In this document: positions 1 to 6,403 of the stretch, in pieces
How the letters are laid out: each line of letters begins with the position of its first letter
Position numbering within the stretch: the first letter of the stretch is position 1
Source: Bacteroidales bacterium
GTDB taxonomy: Bacteria > Bacteroidota > Bacteroidia > Bacteroidales > UBA7960
Direction: 5' to 3'
Length of the DNA stretch: 10,400 nucleotides
NCBI GenBank assembly: GCA_007124575.1
Contig: SLEW01000023.1
Coordinates: 1 to 10,400, forward strand
The notes under the pieces: model-generated
Told to the model about the DNA's origin: nothing
The model's input: the letters and a program-made list of their open reading frames with translations, nothing else
Database searches by the model: none
Made by a program: the position numbers and the translations under genes

Positions 1-866
1 AAGAGATCACCCTTAATCACCATGGTGTGATGGATGATGCCCATGCCGGCCCATGGCACCGTCAGGTAAGCCTGCTGGGCAAGGAGAGCGTGGATCGTTT
101 TTCGGAACAGGCCGGTCGAAAAATTGCCTATGGGGAGTTTGCTGAAAACATGACCACCCAGGGGGTGGAGCTTGTAGAGACTTCGCCCCTGGATCGTTTT
201 TCCGGCGAGAATGTAGAGTTGGAAGTTACCCAGATAGGGAAATCCTGTCATGGGTCGGCATGTGCCATCTTCAGGGAGGTGGGCAATTGTGTGATGCCCA
301 AGGAGGGCATTTTTGCCCGCGTCATCCGCCAGGGATCCATAAAACCAGGTGATGTGTTAACCTATAAACCGCGTATTTTGCGTTTTCATGTGGTAACCTT
401 AAGCGACAGGGCCAGCAAGGGAATATACCAGGATAAAAGCGGTCCCCGGATAGTGGAAATACTGCACGACCACTTCAATACCAAGCCACGAAACATAGAT
501 GTGACCCATACTGTCATTCCGGATGATGCATCCAGCCTGAGTGTGCTTATTGAGAAAACCACCTATGACGAAATGGATGTGATCATCACCACAGGAGGGA
601 CAGGAATAGGGCCACGCGACATTACCGTGGAAACCGTTCAGCCTATGCTTGATAAGGAAATCCCGGGCATCATGGAGATGATACGCGTAAAGTACGGGCA
701 GGAAAAGCCCAACTCCCTGCTTAGTCGCGGCGTGGCAGGACTGATCGGCGAAACACTTATATATACTCTGCCGGGTAGCGTGAAGGCCGTAAATGAATAC
801 ATGGAAGAGATACTGAAAACCATGGAGCATCTGATCTACATGCGGCACGGCCTCGATGTCCACTAA
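1..866 (+). CDS. MOSC domain / MogA-MoaB (molybdopterin adenylyltransferase-like) fusion protein, 5' truncated by window edge
   Basis: The reading frame is open to the left edge (codons begin at base 3), so the GTG at 27 is not the real start. Residues before it (EITLNHHG) continue the MOSC motif into DDAHAGPWHRQVSLL. The MOSC half spans roughly bases 1-350 and keeps a Cys-rich signature (GKSCHGSACA, then MPKEGIFARVI and a GD turn); MOSC domains bind sulfur or molybdenum cofactor and often rely on such a Cys. The MogA/MoaB half spans roughly bases 380-850: VVTLSDRASKGIYQDKSGP, then IPDD, TTGGTGIGPRD and LPGSVKAV. The Asp of IPDD and the Asp of PRD align with Asp49 and Asp82 of E. coli MogA, so an active adenylyltransferase is plausible. 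That enzyme activates molybdopterin with ATP before molybdate insertion in the cytoplasm. About 20-30 N-terminal residues are probably missing. Domain identities are read from motifs; the role of the fusion is inferred. Confidence 0.9.
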   Translation, partial: EITLNHHGVMDDAHAGPWHRQVSLLGKESVDRFSEQAGRKIAYGEFAENMTTQGVELVETSPLDRFSGENVELEVTQIGKSCHGSACAIFREVGNCVMPKEGIFARVIRQGSIKPGDVLTYKPRILRFHVVTLSDRASKGIYQDKSGPRIVEILHDHFNTKPRNIDVTHTVIPDDASSLSVLIEKTTYDEMDVIITTGGTGIGPRDITVETVQPMLDKEIPGIMEMIRVKYGQEKPNSLLSRGVAGLIGETLIYTLPGSVKAVNEYMEEILKTMEHLIYMRHGLDVH

Positions 867-880
867 CCCGTCTTCATGTG

Positions 881-923
881 AAAAACAAAAAACGCTGCCA
901 CCGGAAAAAACCGGTAACAGCGT
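881..923 (-). terminator. Rho-independent terminator hairpin between convergent genes
   Basis: An interrupted stem pairs ACGCTG (892-897) with CAGCGT (918-923) and ACCGG (900-904) with CCGGT (911-915), around an AAAAAA loop and a 2x2 internal mismatch. On the minus strand the hairpin is followed at once by a T-rich tract (complement of 881-891), so it should end transcripts of the barrel-SPOR gene that stops at 968. On the plus strand no tight T-run follows, so termination of the MOSC-MogA transcript would be weaker, although the hairpin lies suitably downstream of its stop. Confidence 0.8.
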
Positions 924-967
924 GTCATCTATTGTAGTTTTGGTTAGCAGTCTTTCTGATCCTGGCA

Positions 968-2209
968 TTATCTGGGATACAACATGCCATCGCGGTATTC
1001 TACCACAAAAGCGTCTCTAACGCCCCGGCCCCAAATGCGCTGCATATGAAGAATGGCTTCCTCAAGATTTTTATGCTGTCCCGAAATATATTTGTACCAG
1101 CCATTGATATGGTAAACAGCCAAATCAAAGGGGATACCCAAATGTTTCCGCGCCTCATCCAGGGGCAGTTCCTCTTTAAGCGCCATCACCTGGACTGAAT
1201 AAAACTGATCCGGGCCTTCTTTAAGCTTCTCAACCTCGGCATCAATCCTTGAAACCTCTCCGGCGAGGTCTTCCACCGCACCAAAAAGCTGCACGGTGCG
1301 CTGCATGATTTCCGCTTTCTCAGAAGAAATTCCTTCTACCTGTACTCTCATTGCCTCCATATCCTGCTCGTGTGTGGCATGAAGCGCTTCTGCATCTTCT
1401 GCCAGCGTATCCATTCTCCTTTCCAGATCATCTATGCGGGTAACATCCCCGGGATACATAACCTCAGAAAGAGGAGCCCAGTCCATTGAGCGGGTATTGC
1501 TTCCCAGCCTGATAGTAATGCCAATGCTGGTAAAATTATACTGGTCTTTATGATCGCTGCCATAAGGCCATGCATCAAGGCGCCTGGAAGTTGAATACCT
1601 GAAACCGGTTTCGAGACCAATATCAAACCTTTCTGAAACTTTGAAGTTTATCCCCAATCCATAAGGAATGATCAGTTCAGGCTTCAGGTTATCCGTTGTA
1701 TGACCCTGATCCTTGTAGCCATAATAATTGATGATTTCATTGTTTTCATAAAGCCGGGAACGGTAAGCCAGCAATCCGGCTCCCACAAAGCCATAGAAGT
1801 TTACAGATTCACTATATCTCCCCTGCGGATTAAGCAGTTTGTTAATACTGATACGTGCGTTAAGGGTAGCCTCTATCAGGTCGGTTTCAAACTCCCGGTT
1901 TTCCTCTGTGTTGATGCCTTGCATCTCACCATAAAGAACATTGGTTTGCAGCGTGTAAACAGGAGAAAGGTGAAAGTTCAGCATAAGCCTGCCTCCAAAG
2001 GTAATCTCATCCTGGTCGGGGAAAAACGGATTTTCCCGCACATCAGTAAAAGGAGATATCACACCTCCGCTAAGGCCAACAGAAAAACGGTTGTATGTGT
2101 TTGCTCCCTGATCTTCATTATTATCGGCGATTAGCTGTGTCTGGCTCAACAGGCCAAGGATAAGCAACAAGGTAATATTCCTGAACATCTCTTTGCGTTT
2201 CATAGTCAT
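968..2209 (-). CDS. Outer-membrane beta-barrel protein with coiled coil and C-terminal SPOR-like domain
   Basis: This is a 413-residue exported protein. Residues 1-28 are a signal peptide (Lys/Arg start, hydrophobic ITLLLILGLL, Ala near the likely cut). Residues about 40-236 have the alternating aromatic/polar strands of an 8-10-stranded outer-membrane barrel (FSVGLSGGV, FYGFVGAGLLAYRS, YGLGINFKVSERFDIGLETGFRYS, FTSIGITIRLG). MDW and MYPGDV then lead into a heptad-like helix at about 254-332, probably a periplasmic coiled coil. Residues 336-405 resemble the SPOR-like module common in Bacteroidota (FYSVQVMALKEELPL, GWYKYISGQHKNLEEA, GVRDAFVVEYRDG). SPOR domains bind denuded peptidoglycan glycan strands, so the protein may anchor outer membrane to wall, as OmpA does with a different domain. 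Start choice is uncertain: ATG at 2209 lies in an inverted repeat, while ATG at 2203 gives an equally good signal peptide (MKRKEMFRN). It follows fhs by 70 bp. Specific function is unknown. Confidence 0.82.
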   Translation of the reverse strand: MTMKRKEMFRNITLLLILGLLSQTQLIADNNEDQGANTYNRFSVGLSGGVISPFTDVRENPFFPDQDEITFGGRLMLNFHLSPVYTLQTNVLYGEMQGINTEENREFETDLIEATLNARISINKLLNPQGRYSESVNFYGFVGAGLLAYRSRLYENNEIINYYGYKDQGHTTDNLKPELIIPYGLGINFKVSERFDIGLETGFRYSTSRRLDAWPYGSDHKDQYNFTSIGITIRLGSNTRSMDWAPLSEVMYPGDVTRIDDLERRMDTLAEDAEALHATHEQDMEAMRVQVEGISSEKAEIMQRTVQLFGAVEDLAGEVSRIDAEVEKLKEGPDQFYSVQVMALKEELPLDEARKHLGIPFDLAVYHINGWYKYISGQHKNLEEAILHMQRIWGRGVRDAFVVEYRDGMLYPR

Positions 2210-2256
2210 GCACTTTTAAGTATAGGCTTTACCAACTTATACTAAAAAGTGCATGA
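2206..2256 (-). repeat. 19-bp inverted repeat covering the start codon of the barrel-SPOR gene
   Basis: The arms 2206-2224 and 2238-2256 are complementary at 18 of 19 positions (one A/A mismatch, 2218 against 2244), with a 13-nt spacer. The left arm includes the ATG at 2207-2209, so a transcript reading through from fhs could fold with the start codon buried in the stem. No T-tract follows on the minus strand, so it does not look like an intrinsic terminator. It could equally be a protein-binding operator in DNA. The symmetry is read directly; the role is inference. Confidence 0.8.
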
Positions 2257-2279
2257 AAGGTTACAGTTATGATGAAAAA

Positions 2280-3950
2280 CTAAAACAACCCTGAGATATT
2301 TCCATCATTATCGATGTCGATCTTCTCTGCAGAGGGTTGCGACGGCAAGCCGGGCATGCGCATGATGGTACCGGCTATAGGAATGATAAAACCGGCACCG
2401 GCAGCTATTTCGAACTCCCTGATCTTCACAGCAAAGCCTTTAGGCCGGCCCAGCTTATACTGGTCATCTGACAGGGATTTTTGCGTTTTTGCAACACAAA
2501 CAGGAAGCTTGTCGAGTCCGATCTTTTGGAACTGTGCCATTTGGGTTTTGGCTTTCACGGTATACTCCACATGATCTGCACCATAGAGTTTTGTTGCAAT
2601 GGTGTGAAGCTTTTTCTCAATATCCCAGTTAAAGTCATATAGGGGTTCAAAGCAAGTCGTACAGCTTTCAGCAGCATCGTGTACCAGCTCAGCAAGCTCC
2701 ATGGCGCCTTCACCGCCTTTCGCCCAGCCTTCATATACCGCCACGCGGACACCAAGCTCCTCGCAACGTTTTTTCACTACTTCAACCTCCTTATCCGTAT
2801 CGGTGGGGAATTTATTGATCGCCACGACAGGCTTCAGGTTGAAGTGCTGTACGTTTTCAATATGTTTCTCCATGTTGGGAAGGCCATTAATGACCGCCTG
2901 CACATCAGGCTCTTTAAGATTGGCCAATTTCGCTCCGCCATGGTATTTTAGTGCACGTATCGTAGCAACCACCACGGAGGCATTGGGAGAAAGGCCTCCA
3001 TACTGTGCCTTGATGTTAAGGAATTTCTCGGCACCCAGTTCAGAGGCAAAGCCAGCCTCAGTAACCACATAATCCGAAAGGCTTAATCCCATCTTTGTAG
3101 CAATCAGGGTATTTGTACCTTGGGCGATATTTGCAAAAGGACCACCGTGAACAATGGCCGGATTGCCTTCCAATGTCTGTACCAGGTTAGGCATGATGGC
3201 ATATTTCATCAGGGCAGCCATGGCACCCTGAGCTTTAAAATCACGGGCATACACGGGCTTGTCATCATAGGTAAAACCAACAAGGATGTTTCCAAATTTT
3301 TCCTTAAGGTCCTCAAGGTCTTTAGCCAGACATAAGGCAGCCATCACCTCGGAGGCCGCTGTAATGTCGAAACCCGTTTCGCGGGGTATGCCTTGTTTGG
3401 GGCCGCCAAGACCCAGCACGATATGGCGCAATGCCCGCTCATTCATGTCTAAAACCCGTTTCCATATGATCTTGCGCGGATCCAGGTTAAGGGTGTTGTT
3501 TTTACTTTGCAGATGGTTGTCAATCAGAGCCGACAACAGGTTGTGCGCCTTCTCTATGGCTCCCATGTCACCGGTAAAATGCAGATTAATGTCTTCCATC
3601 GGGATAACCTGTGCATGACCGCCGCCTGCTGCACCCCCTTTTATGCCAAACACCGGACCCAAAGAAGGCTCCCTGATAACTACGGTAGACTTTACGCCCA
3701 TCCTGTTTAGCCCTTCTGATAAACCAATGGACGTCGTTGTTTTACCCTCACCTGCAGGCGTTGGCGTGATGGCCGTAACCAGCACCAGCTTCTTCTTGTT
3801 AACCGCCTTATTATCGATCAAATGGAGAGGCAATTTGGCCATGTATTTTCCATACTGGTAAAGATCAGGCTCTCCAATACCAAGCTTGGCAGCCACCTCT
3901 GTAATGGGATGCATCGTTGCAGCCCTGGCAATGTCTAGGTCTGTTTTCAT
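2280..3950 (-). CDS. fhs: Formate--tetrahydrofolate ligase (formyltetrahydrofolate synthetase)
   Basis: This cytoplasmic enzyme joins formate to tetrahydrofolate using ATP to give 10-formyl-THF, the entry of formate into one-carbon metabolism and purine synthesis. The 556 residues match the usual family length (about 555-560). The phosphate-binding loop TPTPAGEGKTTT lies at 62-73. The first family signature, GIKGGAAGGGHAQVIP, is at about 102-117, with His where Tyr is usual, just after REPSLGPVF. The second signature, VVATIRALKYHGG, is also present. The C-terminus (AAGAGFIIPIAGTIMRMPGLPSQPSAEKIDID) is typical and complete. The start ATG directly precedes KTDLDIA, as expected for the family, and its leader has no evident Shine-Dalgarno sequence. 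It lies 175 bp after the small barrel gene and 70 bp before the barrel-SPOR gene on the same strand. The gene looks intact. Confidence 0.97.
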   Translation of the reverse strand: MKTDLDIARAATMHPITEVAAKLGIGEPDLYQYGKYMAKLPLHLIDNKAVNKKKLVLVTAITPTPAGEGKTTTSIGLSEGLNRMGVKSTVVIREPSLGPVFGIKGGAAGGGHAQVIPMEDINLHFTGDMGAIEKAHNLLSALIDNHLQSKNNTLNLDPRKIIWKRVLDMNERALRHIVLGLGGPKQGIPRETGFDITAASEVMAALCLAKDLEDLKEKFGNILVGFTYDDKPVYARDFKAQGAMAALMKYAIMPNLVQTLEGNPAIVHGGPFANIAQGTNTLIATKMGLSLSDYVVTEAGFASELGAEKFLNIKAQYGGLSPNASVVVATIRALKYHGGAKLANLKEPDVQAVINGLPNMEKHIENVQHFNLKPVVAINKFPTDTDKEVEVVKKRCEELGVRVAVYEGWAKGGEGAMELAELVHDAAESCTTCFEPLYDFNWDIEKKLHTIATKLYGADHVEYTVKAKTQMAQFQKIGLDKLPVCVAKTQKSLSDDQYKLGRPKGFAVKIREFEIAAGAGFIIPIAGTIMRMPGLPSQPSAEKIDIDNDGNISGLF

Positions 3951-4125
3951 AGGAAGATTTGTTTTATTGAGTTAGTATACTAGTCTCATGAATAAAAGAT
4001 TAACCATTATATGCTGTATTTTGTTTAAGAAGGAAAAAGCTTGAGGGTTGGCCTGGTCGCTACGAGGTGAGCGCCGGAAGCCCTGTTGTTCTGTGTCTAT
4101 GGCGTGCCGGCGTGTTATCGGGTTA
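3951..4125. other. Intergenic region upstream of fhs, with palindrome and GC-rich block
   Basis: No open frame of useful length and no tRNA fold is visible. A 10-bp perfect palindrome, TAGTATACTA, sits at 3973-3982, 23 bp before the fhs start, where an operator or promoter element could lie. Bases about 4041-4120 are clearly more GC-rich than the A/T-rich stretch next to fhs. CGCCGG (4072-4077) and CCGGCG (4107-4112) could pair across a 29-base loop. I find no TAnnTTTG promoter match in the minus direction. The block could be a leader RNA or a decayed sequence; nothing decides this. Confidence 0.4.
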
Positions 4126-4692
4126 CTATAAAAATATATCTACTCCCACGCGAAAGAAGGGATTGTCAAAATAGGCCTGGCTATCCTGGTTTAGATTATA
4201 TAGCGCCAGGATGTTCAGCCTGACTCTCTCAGACACAGGTATGGCATATCCGGCACCCAGAAAAACATTATCTTCCGTGACGGTGGACCTCTCGTCGGGA
4301 TCAAAATCAGGGTCAAACCGGGGCAGGCGCGACTGCAGCCGGATCCTTTCATATTCTCCGTGAAGAAAAAACTGCGAATAAACCCTGAACCGGGCAAATG
4401 TGCTTGCACCATACATGTGTGTTGAATAGGACTCTCCGAACCAGGTGTCGTTGGCATACTGATAACTGCCTGCAATACCAGCTGAAATCCTGTTGGTGAC
4501 ACGATAGCCCGCATGGAGGTTAATGCTTACCGCTGTCAGGGTGCCTACCTGCAGACCCAGGAAGCCCCCTACAAAAGTACGTTCACGCGGGCTCAGGTCC
4601 TTCACATCAGGCTCCTCCGCAAACAAATGGCCGGAATGCACATTAAAAAACAACAGTGCGCCCAGCAACAAATACAAAACAGATCGCATCAT
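4126..4692 (-). CDS. Small outer-membrane beta-barrel protein, uncharacterised
   Basis: This is a 188-residue exported protein. Residues 1-25 form a signal peptide (VLYLLLGALLFF, ending near LFAEE). The mature part shows strands typical of an 8-stranded barrel: TFVGGFLGLQVGTLTAVSIN, HAGYRVTNRISAGIAGSYQYA, THMYGASTFARFRVYSQFFLHGEYERI, VFLGAGYAIPVSERVRLNILALYN. It ends FFRVGVDIFL, with the terminal hydrophobic/aromatic pattern used for outer-membrane barrel insertion. Proteins of this shape (GLQ.GT followed by GYRVT and THxYG) are, as I recall, frequent conserved hypotheticals in Bacteroidota; none has a function I can name. AAGGAA at 4700-4695 is one of the few Shine-Dalgarno-like sites here. 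It is better spaced for the second ATG (4689) than the first (4692), so the protein may begin MRSVLY. The gene lies between pabB and fhs, same strand. Confidence 0.75.
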   Translation of the reverse strand: MMRSVLYLLLGALLFFNVHSGHLFAEEPDVKDLSPRERTFVGGFLGLQVGTLTAVSINLHAGYRVTNRISAGIAGSYQYANDTWFGESYSTHMYGASTFARFRVYSQFFLHGEYERIRLQSRLPRFDPDFDPDERSTVTEDNVFLGAGYAIPVSERVRLNILALYNLNQDSQAYFDNPFFRVGVDIFL

Positions 4693-4730
4693 AATTCCTT
4701 ATTATTTTACCGTCAATCGCTTACATTCTT

Positions 4731-4786
4731 TCATCCATCTTCTTCCTCTGTCTTCTGCCTTCGACCTTCCACCTTCTCTTCCTTAT
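4731..4786. repeat. Degenerate heptanucleotide tandem repeat in a purine/pyrimidine-asymmetric tract
   Basis: On the plus strand four consecutive 7-mers of the form NNYYTTC occupy 4749-4776: TGTCTTC, TGCCTTC, GACCTTC, CACCTTC. A further CATCTTC at 4736-4742 is out of phase by one base. The surrounding stretch is almost all pyrimidine (purine on the minus strand, GAAGRNN units). It lies in the 138-bp gap between pabB and the small barrel gene, within the untranslated leader if the two are cotranscribed. It is too short and degenerate to be a CRISPR or insertion sequence. Confidence 0.65.
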
Positions 4787-4830
4787 CTCAAACTCCTGGC
4801 ACAGAGGCTTCACTTAATCAAAAACCGTAC

Positions 4831-6192
4831 CTATCCCTGCTGGTTCCCGGCGGCAACTTCGCCCATGGCCCGGGCTTTCAGCAGGCATTCTTCATACTCG
4901 CGTTCAGGCACAGAGCCAATGGTAATGGCACTTCCGGCCATATATGACATAAAGCGGGCGGCACGATCATACAAAATACTTCTGATCACCACATTAAAAT
5001 CAAAGTTTTTCTCCGGGCTAATGTATCCAACGGCACCGGAATACAAACCTCGACGGGTATCCTCATAATGATCTATGAGTTGCATAGCTCTGTATTTGGG
5101 CGCACCGGTCATGGAGCCCATGGGAAAAGCATGCCTTATGGCGTCAAGGTAATGGCAGTCAGGGTGCAGGTGTGAAGTTATCGTGGAGACCATATGGTTT
5201 ACCTGCCTGAAGGGATATACCCCAAACAGTTCCTCCACCTTCACAGAATCCCTGGCGGCGGACCGGGACAGGTCGTTGCGAACCAGGTCAACGATCATCA
5301 CGTTTTCGCTACGTTCTTTGGCGTCTTCAAAAAGACCCTGTCTCAGCTGCATATCCTCCCTGGCATTTTTGCCGCGCGACGCTGTGCCTTTGATGGGCTG
5401 CGAAATAATTTTCCTGCCTTGTTTCTTTAAAAACCGTTCAGGACTGGATCCCATCAAAAAGAAATCCTCAAACTGTAAAAAACAGGAAAAAGGGACCTTT
5501 GACACTTCATTCAGGGCATCATATACATGCAAAGGCTGCAAAGCGGCGTCTTCAGCAAAAAACTCAATACAATAATTCATCTCATAGATATCGCCGGCCT
5601 GTATGTGATCCTTTATTGCCTTAAGTTGTTTTAAGTACCTGCCTTTATCCACCCTGGGTTGTATGGCAAATTCAGGAACTGAACTTCCCGCAGAAGAGCC
5701 ACGGTGTTCCTGCAAGCCCCGCGCCACCCGGACAGGATCAGAAAAACGGCCATGGCCTGGCAACGTGCCAATGCGGATGCCATGCTTGTCGGGAATGATC
5801 AGGATAACCGGCGAAAAAAAATTACATAATGGCAGCTGCCATACATCCGGGTTTTTTGACTCCAGATTTTCCAGCTGGTTCTTTAAATCATAAGAAAAAT
5901 AACCAAAAAGCCAGTCCTGGTGGTTGTCTGAAAAAACCTTTAATCTTTCAAAAACATCTTCATGCCAGCCCTGAAACTGCTCATGCACGCCCATGGCAAA
6001 CAACCAGGGGAAGCTGCCGTACGAATCGCTATTGTATCCATTGGAGTTGAGCAACACGGTGGTTTGAAGCTCATCGCCTGCCCATTCCTGCATGGCATGC
6101 AGCACCTTCAGGGGGTCCGGCAGAAAGTCAAAATGTTTGTACTCTCGGATACTTGTCAAAATGATGTCTTTTCCAATATGATTAGTAAACAA
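4831..6192 (-). CDS. pabB: Aminodeoxychorismate synthase component I (PabB-type chorismate-binding enzyme)
   Basis: PabB aminates chorismate to 4-amino-4-deoxychorismate for p-aminobenzoate and folate synthesis, using ammonia from a PabA glutaminase, in the cytoplasm. Of 453 residues, about 185-445 form the chorismate-binding domain: AIKDHIQAGDIYEMNY, GSSPERF, SQPIKGTASRG, ERSENVMIVDLVRNDLSR, AFPMGSMTGAPK, GLYSGAVGY and the final GSAITIGSVPEREYEE. Lys268 in PIKGT is diagnostic: it matches the catalytic Lys274 of E. coli PabB, whereas anthranilate synthase TrpE has PIAGT. Residues 1-180 correspond to the less conserved N-terminal part. No PabC lyase fusion is present and pabA is not in this window. 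The start is TTG at 6192, the only usual start codon between an in-frame stop (6226-6228) and Met34, and a promoter-like element lies about 35 bases upstream. The annotated start is therefore likely but not certain. Confidence 0.92.
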   Translation of the reverse strand: MFTNHIGKDIILTSIREYKHFDFLPDPLKVLHAMQEWAGDELQTTVLLNSNGYNSDSYGSFPWLFAMGVHEQFQGWHEDVFERLKVFSDNHQDWLFGYFSYDLKNQLENLESKNPDVWQLPLCNFFSPVILIIPDKHGIRIGTLPGHGRFSDPVRVARGLQEHRGSSAGSSVPEFAIQPRVDKGRYLKQLKAIKDHIQAGDIYEMNYCIEFFAEDAALQPLHVYDALNEVSKVPFSCFLQFEDFFLMGSSPERFLKKQGRKIISQPIKGTASRGKNAREDMQLRQGLFEDAKERSENVMIVDLVRNDLSRSAARDSVKVEELFGVYPFRQVNHMVSTITSHLHPDCHYLDAIRHAFPMGSMTGAPKYRAMQLIDHYEDTRRGLYSGAVGYISPEKNFDFNVVIRSILYDRAARFMSYMAGSAITIGSVPEREYEECLLKARAMGEVAAGNQQG

Positions 6193-6226
6193 TACCTGTG
6201 TAACCCCGATGGAATTTTCAGGAATT

Positions 6227-6246
6227 CAAATATAGGGATTAATCCC
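6227..6246 (-). promoter_or_regulatory. Probable pabB promoter -7 element abutting a 12-bp palindrome
   Basis: TATATTTG on the minus strand (6234-6227) is an exact match to the Bacteroidota -7 consensus TAnnTTTG. Transcription would begin near 6220, leaving a leader of roughly 25-30 bases before the TTG at 6192. A convincing TTTG -33 element is not visible. Directly upstream, 6235-6246 is the perfect palindrome GGGATTAATCCC, placed between the -7 and -33 positions where a repressor could block polymerase. Confidence 0.5.
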
Positions 6247-6330
6247 GGATGCAGCGGGCCTTACCAACAAGTTGAGAAGCTGGCTTCACTAATCCCGTCA
6301 TGCTTCAACATCTTTATTAAACAATCAGAA

Positions 6331-6361
6331 TTTGAATATGTTGTAAAATATAGTAAATTTG
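6331..6361 (+). promoter_or_regulatory. Bacteroidota-type promoter (TTTG - 19 bp - TAAATTTG) for the secreted acidic protein
   Basis: TTTG at 6331-6334 and TAAATTTG at 6354-6361 are separated by 19 bp, which fits the -33/-7 consensus of Bacteroidota primary sigma factor promoters (TTTG and TAnnTTTG). Transcription would start near 6367-6370. This gives an A-rich leader of about 35 bases before the ATG at 6404, with no Shine-Dalgarno sequence, which is normal for this phylum. Confidence 0.75.
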
Positions 6362-6403
6362 AAATAAAGCAATGCTACTACAAACCCCAAAAAACAAACC
6401 AAC

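Noticed and set aside
27..29. GTG at 27 as the start of the MOSC-MogA gene
   Set aside because: Upstream codons to the window edge are open and encode residues that complete the conserved MOSC motif, so the start lies outside the window.
399..968. A 189-codon minus-strand open frame opposite the MogA domain, touching the stop of the barrel-SPOR gene
   Set aside because: It lies almost wholly antisense to a conserved coding domain, runs through the terminator hairpin, and its Cys/His-rich translation matches no family I recognise.
2206..2256. Intrinsic terminator of fhs
   Set aside because: No T-tract follows the stem in the direction of transcription; the bases beyond it are the coding start of the next gene.
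3951..4125. tRNA or known riboswitch
   Set aside because: No cloverleaf with a T-loop consensus can be drawn and no familiar riboswitch core is visible.
4523..5068. A 181-codon plus-strand open frame across the small barrel start, the heptamer tract and the pabB 3' end
   Set aside because: It overlaps two conserved genes on the other strand and its translation is low-complexity Ser/Pro-rich with no domain pattern.
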